Positions 22,688 through 31,201 of a DNA stretch of 41,588 bases are shown one piece after another. The notes beneath the pieces were generated by a model. That model was not told where the DNA came from. It did not search any database and saw only the letters and a program-made list of their open reading frames with translations. The stretch is taken from contig NZ_CAJPOU010000013.1 in assembly GCF_905372335.1 (NCBI RefSeq), positions 1 through 41,588 of the forward strand, read 5' to 3'. The stretch comes from Streptococcus sp. A12. GTDB taxonomy: Bacteria > Bacillota > Bacilli > Lactobacillales > Streptococcaceae. The first letter of the stretch is position 1, and each line of letters starts with the position of its first letter. Position numbers and translations under genes: made by a program.

Positions 22688-22733
22688 TAGAAAACCGGAC
22701 TTGTATTGTACGAGACGAGGACCATCCGGTTCT
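22688..22733 (-). terminator. Terminator after the nitroreductase gene
   Basis: Minus-strand stem AACCGGA / TCCGGTT with a 25-base loop followed by TTCT; the large loop makes it moderate. Confidence 0.55.
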
Positions 22734-22744
22734 TTCTGTTGTTA

Positions 22745-23350
22745 TTAGCGTTTTTCGATGATTTCGTCTACTGGCAAGCGGTAGCTAGGTTCTACCTTCT
22801 CTGCTGCGTAACCAACCGTGATCAAGAGTTCTGGACGGAAACGCTCTTCGATTTCCAAGACTTCGTTGATTTTTGATTTGTCAAAGCCAAGGATGATGTT
22901 TGAGCCGATCCCTTGGTCCGTCAAGGCCAATACCAGGTTCATTGCGACCAATCCAGCATTCAATGCCAAGTAATCGCTGATCTGTTGTTCATTGTAGCGA
23001 GCATATTCTGCAGGTAGGTTTTGCATGAAGTATTGCAACTGCTCATCTGAGAAGTTCTTGACCCCACCAACACGCGCAATCTTCCGAGCTCGACGTTGCA
23101 AATCGGTATCCGTAAAGAGAGCGATGGTCACAGGTGCTTCCATGACTTGGTCATAGTTTCCCCCATAGGCTAGTTTAGCCAATTCCGCATTTTTCTGACG
23201 AACGACCACGAATTTCCATGGTTGGCTATTGTGCGCACTTGGTGCCAAGGTCGCAATTTCAATAGCTGTCCGCACATCCTTTGGATCGACCGGTTGGTCT
23301 GTGAAATGCTTGATCGCATGACGTTTTTTGTTGAGTTCTAGGAATTTCAT
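22745..23350 (-). CDS. Nitroreductase family FMN-dependent oxidoreductase
   Basis: 201 residues. N-terminal KKRHAIKHFTDQPV (FMN phosphate-binding Arg), APSAHNSQPWKFVVV and, later, GIGSNIILGFDKSKINEVL with a C-terminal VGYAAEKVEPSYRLPVDEII. This is the classical NfsB/NADH oxidase-like fold, using NAD(P)H to reduce nitro- or quinone-type substrates; the physiological substrate is unknown. ATG 23350 follows AAGGAAG; a TTG six bases upstream is less likely. Monocistronic with an extended -10 (23383-23388). Confidence 0.92.
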   Translation of the reverse strand: MKFLELNKKRHAIKHFTDQPVDPKDVRTAIEIATLAPSAHNSQPWKFVVVRQKNAELAKLAYGGNYDQVMEAPVTIALFTDTDLQRRARKIARVGGVKNFSDEQLQYFMQNLPAEYARYNEQQISDYLALNAGLVAMNLVLALTDQGIGSNIILGFDKSKINEVLEIEERFRPELLITVGYAAEKVEPSYRLPVDEIIEKR

Positions 23351-23382
23351 AGTCAACTTCCTTTTCTAATTCTATTACCTCT

Positions 23383-23388
23383 ATTTTA
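23383..23388 (-). promoter_or_regulatory. Nitroreductase promoter -10
   Basis: TGTTAAAAT extended -10 on the minus strand; TGCAAG lies 16 bp upstream as a weak -35. Confidence 0.5.
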
Positions 23389-23475
23389 ACACAAAATGAA
23401 AGAGCTTGCAGAGTTTTTTCATTGAGGACCCTGTTTCCTTTTCCACTAGGCTACCCGCCCTTCTATGGACTGAGA

Positions 23476-25119
23476 TTATTCCGACGCGGGACTTTCTTTT
23501 TCAAAGAAGTGGCCACTAGAGTCTTGGATTTTGTTGATGATATCATCGTAGTGAGAATTTCTTTCTTCCTCATTGGTATTGTTGATTTCTTGATAGTTCA
23601 ACGGATTTTCAACCTTTGGTTCTGGCTTGCGACTGAGGAAATCAAGAGTCCCCAGAAGAAACAAAATCAGGATCACTAGAGAGGTCCAGCCAGTTTCCTT
23701 CTTAGGTAGCCGAACTCCCTTGGTCGAAAGAGATTTCCAACTAGGGTTTTGATGTAAGAGCTCATAGACTCTCTTTTGAGTCGGGAAGAGGGTCAACAAT
23801 GCATACAAGGTCAGAAAGAGAAATGAGAAACTATGGACAGAAACCCAACTATACCTAATTTTTACCTTAAAGGCCTTATAACCAGCTCCCCCCATATACA
23901 CTTCTAGGGCGAAGACGGCTATCATCAAAAGACAGAAAATCAGGAACTGGACTTTCCATAGTTTTCTTAATCCTAAATACTCTTTTTTGAGCAATTCTTC
24001 TTTGTCCTTGGCTTGGTCTACTTCTACCAGAGCTGGGGTGCTTGGTTTTACTTCACTATTGCTTTTAGTTGACCCTACTTTCGCTTCAACTGGTTCTACC
24101 TGTCTTGCAAAATAGGCTTCCGCTTCTCTGATCGCTTTGCTAAGATTTTCTTCCGTCAGCAGATAAGGAAAGCCATTGATTATCCAATTGTCTTTCTTAT
24201 CTGCCTTATCCGGCTCCACCACATTAAGGCAAAAGTATCGCCCAATCAAGCTAATTGAAAATATCGCATCATAATATTCAGATAGAACTGAAAAATCAAC
24301 CCCATAAAAACTATTAGACTTGACCAGTTTGTTCGCTTCCATAAAAGAAATATCCTTTGTAAACGTCGATCGGATTATCTCTTGTACTTGGGAAACTTTC
24401 GCTTCAACTGTAGCAGGATCAAGGGGGAGCCTTAAACAAGAAAGCGTGACGGTAGAAGAATTCTTTTTTAGCTTCCCTTCTAGACTATCTTTAAACCAAT
24501 CCAAGAAAGAAGTCATATTGGATACGGTTAGATCAATAGAATGATGGATTGGAAATGCTTGGCTTTCTATGCTAGAAGCCATTGGGTCTATCTCTAAGAA
24601 GACAAACTGCTGCCCCGCTATTTCAAAGCTAAAAAAAGCTGGATAATGAGGCAACAAACAAGTAAAGACACCCCTAAAGGGTTCATTCTTTTCGAAGGGT
24701 CTTCTCCAGAAGTCTATTATTGCTATTCCCTCAAAGGTCGATTCTATCATTCTTTCAAGGGCTTTCACCTTTAGATAGATGTTTTGAAGAGTTACAGGTT
24801 CATTGAAAATTAGTTCTGGTTGGTCTAGGTAAGCTTTGATTCGTCGTAAACCTGCGTTAAGGTGTTCGCAATCATACTTATATCCAAGCCCATACCTTTC
24901 TTCACCCCAGTATAGTTTTAAATCTCTACCATCAATTAAAATATCTATTTTTTTCTTGTAATCTTTAAGATCAATCTCGAAATTAAAGGTCGGACAGTAA
25001 GCATTGAACACAATATTCTGTATATCTACAATTTCGAAATGCTCACCAAAAACATGTTGAAGGGCTTGTCGGATATCATTTACCACAAGCTCTCTATGCT
25101 GATCAACAGTTAATCCCAT
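23476..25119 (-). CDS. Unknown protein: large soluble N-terminal region, three C-terminal TM segments
   Basis: 547 residues, no recognised family. Residues 1-330 look soluble, mixed alpha/beta, with many aromatic residues and two similar-feeling halves that each mention NF/YGVDFSV-type beta strands; no catalytic motif is evident. A low-complexity charged linker (about 335-375) precedes TM segments near 386-404 (FLIFCLLMIAVFALEVYMGG), 420-440 and 473-490. The tail is acidic. The ATG at 25119 lies 11 bases after the phosphodiesterase stop, with a distant GAGG that includes that stop, so it is third in the uvrC transcript. The translation is open throughout, so it is intact; role unknown. Confidence 0.75.
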   Translation of the reverse strand: MGLTVDQHRELVVNDIRQALQHVFGEHFEIVDIQNIVFNAYCPTFNFEIDLKDYKKKIDILIDGRDLKLYWGEERYGLGYKYDCEHLNAGLRRIKAYLDQPELIFNEPVTLQNIYLKVKALERMIESTFEGIAIIDFWRRPFEKNEPFRGVFTCLLPHYPAFFSFEIAGQQFVFLEIDPMASSIESQAFPIHHSIDLTVSNMTSFLDWFKDSLEGKLKKNSSTVTLSCLRLPLDPATVEAKVSQVQEIIRSTFTKDISFMEANKLVKSNSFYGVDFSVLSEYYDAIFSISLIGRYFCLNVVEPDKADKKDNWIINGFPYLLTEENLSKAIREAEAYFARQVEPVEAKVGSTKSNSEVKPSTPALVEVDQAKDKEELLKKEYLGLRKLWKVQFLIFCLLMIAVFALEVYMGGAGYKAFKVKIRYSWVSVHSFSFLFLTLYALLTLFPTQKRVYELLHQNPSWKSLSTKGVRLPKKETGWTSLVILILFLLGTLDFLSRKPEPKVENPLNYQEINNTNEEERNSHYDDIINKIQDSSGHFFEKESPASE

Positions 25120-25130
25120 TTCTTTATTAC

Positions 25131-25979
25131 TTACCTCTTATGCGTTTTTATAGACTCAAGGAAAGCATTAGCCTCCTTTAGATAGTCGTGTTGTTCAATC
25201 AAGGAAGTTAGCAACTCGTTGTTATGACCCCGATAGTTATCCTTGCGTCTCAATTCTTCGTACATCTCAATAAAAGGAAGGCCCTTGTCCTTGGCATCTT
25301 GGAGCTCGACTTCATAGTCATAGGCCACCTTACGAAATTGCAGGTTGGTCACTCCATCTTCTTCGACATCGATCAGTGCATACTGAGCTCTGTGGTTTTG
25401 AATTGGTACCCAGTCGAAATAAGGCATGCCAATAGTCCCCGGATTAAGAATCTGTTGGCCCTGGCTGCCATAGCGAAGCAACTGCTTGTGGACATGCCCG
25501 TAGATCGCCATATCTGTCTGGTCATCCAGCAATTGGTCAAAATTCTCCGTCGCATTATCTGGACGCAAGTCCCCACCGTAATTCTTTTCTGGCAAGTTGT
25601 AGGTCAGTGAAAAACGAATACCATTGACCTCCTTCTTCTCTACCAAGGGAAGGGAACGAAGCCAATCTATCCGCTTAGGATCTAGTCCTTCCATGAGGTA
25701 CTGAGTGAGACGAAGAAGCTGGATCTCCTGCGGATCCTCAAGTCCGTACTCGCCATCCAATGCCTCTAGGACACAATCGTCCCAATTTCCACGAACAGCA
25801 ACTGTAATCGGAATCGCATCCAGCAACTCAAAAAGGTCCTCTCGTCCAGGCCCCGGTAGCAAAATGTCCCCTAAAAGCCAGTATTCCGTCGCGCCTAGAG
25901 CACGCGCATCCGCAATCACTGCCTCCAGGGCTGTCGTATCTCCGTGAATATCAGATAAAATGGCGATTCGATGATTCAT
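25131..25979 (-). CDS. Metallophosphoesterase (YfcE/MJ0936-like)
   Basis: 282 residues. Calcineurin-like dimetal motifs in order: LSDIHGD (8-14), LLGDILLPGPG (GD), VRGNWDD (GN[W]D, where the usual His of GNHD is Trp), YGHVHKQ (GHxH) near residue 160. Such enzymes hydrolyse phosphodiesters or phosphomonoesters; a nucleotide or cyclic-dinucleotide substrate is possible but not shown. The start ATG follows TAAGGAG in which TAA is the uvrC stop, so it is translationally coupled to uvrC and followed by an unknown membrane protein gene. Confidence 0.88.
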   Translation of the reverse strand: MNHRIAILSDIHGDTTALEAVIADARALGATEYWLLGDILLPGPGREDLFELLDAIPITVAVRGNWDDCVLEALDGEYGLEDPQEIQLLRLTQYLMEGLDPKRIDWLRSLPLVEKKEVNGIRFSLTYNLPEKNYGGDLRPDNATENFDQLLDDQTDMAIYGHVHKQLLRYGSQGQQILNPGTIGMPYFDWVPIQNHRAQYALIDVEEDGVTNLQFRKVAYDYEVELQDAKDKGLPFIEMYEELRRKDNYRGHNNELLTSLIEQHDYLKEANAFLESIKTHKR

Positions 25980-25989
25980 TATAAACTCC

Positions 25990-27825
25990 TTATGATTGGT
26001 ATGGTTCAGAATCCTCCGCTACTTCCATCAAGGGACTTGCTTCTTCCTGCTTTCCTTGTTGGAGCTTGGCTTGCACTGCCTCTGCGACTGCTCGTGGGAT
26101 GCCGACTGTGACGATCTCATCTACAGTAGCTTCTTTGATCTTGGTCAGTGACTTGAAGTGCTTCATCAGCAACTGCTTGCGTTTTGGTCCCAAGCCTTCG
26201 ATGCCGTCCAGCTGAGAGGAGAAGGAATTCTTAGACCGGAGCTGGCGGTGGAAGGCGATGGCGAAACGGTGGACTTCATCCTGGATCCGTTGCAGGAGGA
26301 AAAATTCCTGTGAGGTGCGCGAAAGTTCAATGACTTGGAGAGGATCGCCGAAGAGTAATTCATGGGTTTGGTGCTTGTCATTCTTTTGTAGGCCCGCAAT
26401 AGGAATATCCAGCCCTAACTCCTCTTGAATGACTTGCTTAGCGATATTGACCTGGCCCTGCCCCCCATCGATGACGATCAGATCTGGTGGCGTCAGGCCG
26501 TCCCGCATGACCCGGCTGTAACGTCTGCGAATGACCTCCCTCATGCTGGCATAGTCATCTGGTCCGACGACAGTCTTGATCTTGTACTTGCGGTAATCTT
26601 TTTTACTTGGCTTCCCATTGACAAAGACCACCATGGCTGAAACCGGACTGGTCCCCATGATGTTGGAGTTGTCAAAGGACTCAATGCGCACAGGGGTTGG
26701 GATTTGCAGGAGTTTTCCAAGATTTTCAATAGCACCTTGGGTCTTCTCCATGGACTTTTCAAGGAGATTAAACTTCTGCTCCAGACTGACACGCGCATTC
26801 TTGATGGCCAGATTGACCAACTGCTTCTTCTCCCCACGCTGGGGCTTGAGGACCTTGGTATCCACTAGGACCTTGACCGCTTTCTCATCGATATCCTGAG
26901 GGATCAGGATTTCATTGGGGATCAGGTGAGATTTCTCCTGGTAAAACTGCCCCACATAGGTCAAGAAATCCTCGTCTGGATCATTGTAGTAAGGGAAGAG
27001 ATTGACGTCGCGCTCGATCAGCTTGCCCTGACGGACAAAGAAGACCTGCACACACATCCAGCCCTTGTCCACGTAGTAGCCAAAAACATCCCGATTCTGC
27101 AAATCCTTGGCCATGACCCGCTGTTTGGTCCGCAGGGTCCCGATGGCCTGGATCAGATCGCGGTACTCGGCCGCCCTCTCGAATTCCATGTTTTGCGCAG
27201 CGGTAGTCATCTTGAGATTGAGCTCGTCGATAATCTTATCATCCTGCCCCTTGAGGAAATCAGATACCTCCTGGGCCATGCTCTTGAAATAGGCCTCGTC
27301 CTTGTGGCAGACTGTGTGAGCCATACACTGCCCTAAATGGTAGTAAAAGCAGACCTTGGAAGGCGGATTGGTACACTTGCGAAATGGGAAAATCCGATCC
27401 AAAAGCCGTTTGATCTCATTGGCCGCTCCCACATCTGGATAGGGACCGAAATAGAGACCACCATCCTTTTTGACCTGGCGCGTGATGATGAGGCGCGGAT
27501 AGCGCTCATTGGTAATCTTGATGAAGGGATAGGACTTATCGTCCTTGAGCATGATATTGTACTTGGGCTTGTTCTCCTTAATCAGGTTGATCTCAAGAAG
27601 CAAGGCCTCAATATTGGACTCGGTGACGATAAACTCAAAATCCACAATCTCAGATACCAGAGCTTCTGTCTTGGTATCGTGGCTCCCTCTGAAATAGGAC
27701 CGCACCCGATTGCGAAGATTTTTGGCCTTTCCCACATAGATAATGATACCGTTCTTGTCTTTGTGAATGTAACAGCCCGGACTCGTTGGCAAAAGCTCGA
27801 GCTTGGATTTAATCAAGTTATTCAT
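25990..27825 (-). CDS. uvrC: Excinuclease ABC subunit C
   Basis: Makes both incisions in nucleotide excision repair with UvrB. 611 residues. N-terminal GIY-YIG nuclease (12-90: PGCYIHKDKNGIIIYVGKAK...RVRSYF), a UVR helix pair near 195-230 (KMTTAAQNMEFERAAEYRD), the RNase H-like second nuclease (ESFDNSNIMGTSPVSAMVVF; LIVIDGGQGQV) and the C-terminal HhH region (LDGIEGLGPKRKQLLMKHF). Start MNNLIKSKL is fixed by homologues. The -10 box ends seven bases before this ATG, so the mRNA would be leaderless or nearly so; no good Shine-Dalgarno is present (AGAGAGT). Heads a unit with the phosphodiesterase. Confidence 0.97.
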   Translation of the reverse strand: MNNLIKSKLELLPTSPGCYIHKDKNGIIIYVGKAKNLRNRVRSYFRGSHDTKTEALVSEIVDFEFIVTESNIEALLLEINLIKENKPKYNIMLKDDKSYPFIKITNERYPRLIITRQVKKDGGLYFGPYPDVGAANEIKRLLDRIFPFRKCTNPPSKVCFYYHLGQCMAHTVCHKDEAYFKSMAQEVSDFLKGQDDKIIDELNLKMTTAAQNMEFERAAEYRDLIQAIGTLRTKQRVMAKDLQNRDVFGYYVDKGWMCVQVFFVRQGKLIERDVNLFPYYNDPDEDFLTYVGQFYQEKSHLIPNEILIPQDIDEKAVKVLVDTKVLKPQRGEKKQLVNLAIKNARVSLEQKFNLLEKSMEKTQGAIENLGKLLQIPTPVRIESFDNSNIMGTSPVSAMVVFVNGKPSKKDYRKYKIKTVVGPDDYASMREVIRRRYSRVMRDGLTPPDLIVIDGGQGQVNIAKQVIQEELGLDIPIAGLQKNDKHQTHELLFGDPLQVIELSRTSQEFFLLQRIQDEVHRFAIAFHRQLRSKNSFSSQLDGIEGLGPKRKQLLMKHFKSLTKIKEATVDEIVTVGIPRAVAEAVQAKLQQGKQEEASPLMEVAEDSEPYQS

Positions 27826-27832
27826 ACTCTCT

Positions 27833-27838
27833 ATTATA
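27833..27838 (-). promoter_or_regulatory. uvrC promoter -10, seven bases from the start codon
   Basis: TGCTATAAT extended -10 on the minus strand; seven bases (AGAGAGT) separate it from the ATG, so transcription should begin at or within a base of the start codon. Confidence 0.7.
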
Positions 27839-27951
27839 GCAAAAAGAGGGATATAAAATAATCCTTTCATGAATGGAAACAAACTATTATTTTACATAAG
27901 ACAGTTAGATGTTTATAAAAAAATTGAATCTTTTATTCATTTAAGAGGATC

Positions 27952-28090
27952 AAAAACTTTCTGCTGTGAGAAAAATGCCTGAAACATAATTGTTTCAGGC
28001 ATCGGAATTATTGAGACCTTAGGCTCAATAATTAGTCATGGAACTTCTTCGAAGTTCGCTGACGTCCGTACTCACCTAAGGAAAGTTTTT
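27952..28090 (+). repeat. MITE-like repeat, short copy (139 bp)
   Basis: Terminal inverted repeats AAAAACTTTCTGCTGTGAG (27952-27970) and its near-complement at 28071-28090 enclose three hairpins: ATGCCTGAAAC / GTTTCAGGCAT (27975-28002), ATTATTGAG / CTCAATAAT (28007-28032) and GAACTTC / GAAGTTC (28041-28057). A diverged longer copy is at 35016-35417. No coding capacity. Strand is nominal; both copies lie in the same orientation. No target duplication was found here. Confidence 0.8.
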
Positions 28091-28142
28091 CAGAAGATTT
28101 TATCTTCAATTTGAGAGAGAGCTAAAACGATCCCTCTTGATA

Positions 28143-29102
28143 TTAATAGCCTCTTAGGTAAGGAAGTAAGGACATAAGGGTTGTCCCAAGGACCAAGACC
28201 CAGAACCAGAAGGAATACATGCTTCTTTGGAAGACGCCTGGTGCTGGTCGGTTTTCTTGAATGTAGTGAAAAATAGCTTTTCTCTTTAAAATCAAGACGA
28301 TGGTAAAGGCGATGGTTCCACCTAAAAAGACTAGAATTTGAACCCACTCGGCCACATTCATATTGACATGCGTGCCGAGGTAATGAAGCCCTTGAGAGAG
28401 GACCAGGTTGTTAAAAATATGGTAGAAAATAGCCCACCAGATCGAATACTCAAAGGTCAAGTAGCCAAAGCCAAAGCCGATAATTGTCGCAAAGAACAAC
28501 TGATCAAAATTAGCATGGAACATTCCAAAAGCCAAGGCTGTCATGACGATCGCAAAGACTTTTCCATACTTTTCTAAAGCTCTCAGCCCAGCGGCCCGGA
28601 AAACCAATTCCTCAGTGATGGGACCGATCAGGGTCGCATAGAGCAAGAGGCTCCAAGACTGACTGAGTTGCTCAGACATGTCCTCTTGAGGCTTGAAAAA
28701 GCCTAAGGTTTCCATCATGTGGTCTAAGAGCTGAGATAAGGCACTAGAAGCCAATTGGGCAAACCCCAAGAAGGCAATGAACACTAAGAAAGTCTGCCAG
28801 GTCATCTTGCGTCCCTTTTGTCTCACATCTCCTTTAAAGAGTGATCCTTGCCGATAAAGGGCAAATAGGAGGACACCTATACTGACAGATATCAAGTAGC
28901 TAATCCCATTTCCATTGATGATTTTTTCTACATACTCCTGCTTCTCTGCCATCTCCAATCCATACCGTCCAAACATAAAGAGGGTAACGGCAAAGGTCGA
29001 AATGATGCTGACAAAGACCATGACCAAGAGATAGAGGCAAACCATCCCTGAAAAGCTTCCCAAATCCTTTTTGGGGTCTATAAATCGATTGAACTGTTTC
29101 AT
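28143..29102 (-). CDS. CPBP-family intramembrane metalloprotease
   Basis: 319 residues with about eight hydrophobic segments. The CPBP/Abi signature is complete: ITEELVFRAAGL (Glu164, Glu165, Arg169), FGMFHANFDQ (His196) and IFYHIFNN (His228). Related membrane proteases process prenylated proteins in eukaryotes; bacterial members are linked to bacteriocin immunity or protein processing, but no bacteriocin gene is visible nearby. The ATG follows GGAG at good spacing, 12 bases after the preceding stop. Last gene of the hemW operon. Confidence 0.9.
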   Translation of the reverse strand: MKQFNRFIDPKKDLGSFSGMVCLYLLVMVFVSIISTFAVTLFMFGRYGLEMAEKQEYVEKIINGNGISYLISVSIGVLLFALYRQGSLFKGDVRQKGRKMTWQTFLVFIAFLGFAQLASSALSQLLDHMMETLGFFKPQEDMSEQLSQSWSLLLYATLIGPITEELVFRAAGLRALEKYGKVFAIVMTALAFGMFHANFDQLFFATIIGFGFGYLTFEYSIWWAIFYHIFNNLVLSQGLHYLGTHVNMNVAEWVQILVFLGGTIAFTIVLILKRKAIFHYIQENRPAPGVFQRSMYSFWFWVLVLGTTLMSLLPYLRGY

Positions 29103-29114
29103 CCATTCACTCCA

Positions 29115-29744
29115 CTAATCTACTGTTTTTCTTTTACGACTCCATCCGTAGCACCATCCAAAAGCCCCTTCATACAAAACAAAGAAAATCAGAAAGGCAT
29201 GTAGGAAATAGTCCTCCGGTAAAGCTAGAATAATCGGATCCCGATAAGGATCAAAGAGCCAGGTAGCATCTCCGACAAAGAGGACTTGGTGAAAGAGGGT
29301 AAAGAATTGATCAAAACCAATAAAGAGGGTCACTCCTCCTATGATAATCGGTAAGAGAACCATCCCACCAAATAAAGGGCGATAGAGGCCTGCGTAGTCC
29401 TTACACATCACTGTTCGAATAAATCGTATAGCTACTGGTAACAAGACCAAGAATAAGGCTTGGGTCAGGTGAAAGAGGTATTTGACTGCCTGGAAATGAT
29501 GCAGGCCATCTGAAGAGGATGGAAAATCCGGCATCTCCAGCTTCCAGGTAAAAGGACTGGTCAAATACTGCATAAGGATCTGAAAATTCTTCTGGATGAC
29601 TGCAGGAGACAAACCAGTCCTATTCTGGATTCGTAACCAGCTAATCTCCATGGGATAGATCAACCAAGCTACGAGAATGGTCCCCAAAATCACCGTTGCT
29701 AAGAGCCAGAGGATAAAGCCCGTTACTTTCAACCTCTCACGCAT
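29115..29744 (-). CDS. TIGR01906-type integral membrane protein
   Basis: 209 residues with four or five TM segments: about 9-30, a loop containing MEISWLRIQN and PFTWKLEMPDFPSSSDGLHHFQ, then 88-110, 125-146 and 178-198. The DWLFDPYRDPIILALPEDYF-like block before the last TM segment is typical of the TIGR01906 family found in lactobacilli and streptococci. Function is unknown. Its start overlaps the end of the NagD-type phosphatase by eight bases, showing translational coupling within the hemW operon. Confidence 0.82.
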   Translation of the reverse strand: MRERLKVTGFILWLLATVILGTILVAWLIYPMEISWLRIQNRTGLSPAVIQKNFQILMQYLTSPFTWKLEMPDFPSSSDGLHHFQAVKYLFHLTQALFLVLLPVAIRFIRTVMCKDYAGLYRPLFGGMVLLPIIIGGVTLFIGFDQFFTLFHQVLFVGDATWLFDPYRDPIILALPEDYFLHAFLIFFVLYEGAFGWCYGWSRKRKTVD

Positions 29745-30507
29745 CGAAATCCCACTCCGCTAAACTCGATAGGACGTGAGTTGGTGGCAAGGGCAGGTCT
29801 GGTACTTCTTCTGGCTTGGTAAAGCCAGTGGTCACCAGCAAAGTAGGGATGCCATTGTCAATCCCTGCTCGGATGTCGGTCAGGTAATTGTCACCCACCA
29901 TGACCACTTCTTCGCGCTCTAGTCCCAGGTGAGCGATGGCCTTATCCATGATGATGGCATTGGGCTTCCCGATAAAGGTTGGCTTCACGCGCGTTGCCGC
30001 TTCGATCAGGGCATTTAGAGCACCAGCCCCTGGCATCATTCCCCGCTCTGTCGGGATATTGAGGTCTGGATTTGTCCCGATAAAATGGGCTCCCTTTTGA
30101 ATAGCCAAGGTCGCGATGGAGAATTTCTCATAGTCCACTTCCCAATCAAGACCCACCACGACATAGGCTGGATTTACCGTATCTTCAACAAAGCCTGCCT
30201 CAGCAATGGCCCGTTTCAAGCCCACATCTCCAATGACATAGGCAGTTTTCCCCAAATTCATGTCCACCATATAATCAATGGTTGCTAGTGTCGCTGTATA
30301 GATGGTATCCAGTGGCGTTTCGATATTGAACTGGCCTGCCAGCATCTCTTGAACCATTTCCGGTGTCCGAGTAGTATTGTTGGTCACAAAGAGATAGGGG
30401 ATCTGACGCTCTTGCAATTCGTGGACAAAGGCTTCCCCAGCTGGGATCCGCTCTTTGCCCTTGTAGATGGTTCCGTCTAAGTCAATTAAATAACCCTTAT
30501 AAGTCAT
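29737..30507 (-). CDS. HAD-superfamily phosphatase, NagD-like (class IIA)
   Basis: 256 residues. Motif I is LIDLDGTIYKG (nucleophile Asp9, acid Asp11), motif II FVTNNTTRTP (Thr/Ser), motif III a Lys in TFIGKPNAIIMDKA, motif IV VMVGDNYLTDIRAGIDNG. The cap between II and III is class IIA, as in NagD and TIGR01457 proteins. It dephosphorylates small phosphorylated metabolites; substrate unknown. ATG 30507 overlaps the end of the upstream membrane gene by 11 bases; AAGGAG lies 12 bases upstream, within that gene. A GTG at 30531 is an alternative. Confidence 0.92.
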   Translation of the reverse strand: MTYKGYLIDLDGTIYKGKERIPAGEAFVHELQERQIPYLFVTNNTTRTPEMVQEMLAGQFNIETPLDTIYTATLATIDYMVDMNLGKTAYVIGDVGLKRAIAEAGFVEDTVNPAYVVVGLDWEVDYEKFSIATLAIQKGAHFIGTNPDLNIPTERGMMPGAGALNALIEAATRVKPTFIGKPNAIIMDKAIAHLGLEREEVVMVGDNYLTDIRAGIDNGIPTLLVTTGFTKPEEVPDLPLPPTHVLSSLAEWDFDA

Positions 30508-31201
30508 GGGATTCTTGATCTCCTTTTTCACTTGCTTCCTCTGCTACTTTCTCCTGATCTTGAAACTGGCCTCCTGCTCCATACAGAAGCAAACAAGCCC
30601 CATATAAGGCAAATTGAAGGACCAAACCGAAGAAATTGATACTTGCTTTTCCAGCCTGAGTAAAGAGAAAGGATGAAATCATCAAGATGACGATGGTCAC
30701 CATCAAGCCACCAATCTTAGCCTGATCAATGGTGATGGTATAGATTCCAGTCTCTTTTTCCTCATTGCTTTCTTTCCCTGCCTGGATAGGTTTCATAGTC
30801 TCGATGAAATCTGTCATTAAGGTCGCTGCAAGGCTGACAGTCGTACTGAAGAGGACACCTTGGGAGAGCTTATCAAAGAAGTTACTCCAGAAGCTACCCG
30901 ATTGGCTGGTGATACTTAAGGAAAAGACAACGACAGGTAGGATAAAGGCTAAAATCAAATGAATCCAGACACGATACCAGCGTACATCTTCCTTGAGAAA
31001 ACGAAGAAAGGCTTCAAAACTCAACCGATAGCGGACAAAACGAACCGCTTCTTCAATAAAGATATAAAAGGCTGCGACTAAGGTCAAGAAACCATCTCCC
31101 AGCACATAGAGGGGATTTTTCTTACGACGAGCATAAGCAACAACCCGCCGTTGAACCTCCATCAAGTCTTCTTTTTTCTGTTTTAATCTTCGCTTTTCCA
31201 T
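30497..31201 (-). CDS. Unknown membrane protein with four TM segments
   Basis: 234 residues. A basic N-terminus (MEKRRLKQKKEDL..., then RRKK) is followed by hydrophobic segments near 34-52, 80-96, 166-184 and 190-210, and an acidic tail (QEKVAEEASEKGDQESHDL). The positive-inside pattern puts the N-terminus in the cytoplasm. No family recognised. It overlaps the thioesterase gene by 19 bases at its start and the NagD-type gene by 11 at its end, so it is firmly embedded in the hemW operon. Confidence 0.75.
   Translation of the reverse strand: MEKRRLKQKKEDLMEVQRRVVAYARRKKNPLYVLGDGFLTLVAAFYIFIEEAVRFVRYRLSFEAFLRFLKEDVRWYRVWIHLILAFILPVVVFSLSITSQSGSFWSNFFDKLSQGVLFSTTVSLAATLMTDFIETMKPIQAGKESNEEKETGIYTITIDQAKIGGLMVTIVILMISSFLFTQAGKASINFFGLVLQFALYGACLLLYGAGGQFQDQEKVAEEASEKGDQESHDL

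Noticed and set aside
27952..28090. Identity with pneumococcal BOX, RUP or SPRITE repeats
   Set aside because: Neither the BOX A/B/C signatures nor RUP ends are recognisable; the terminal repeats differ.
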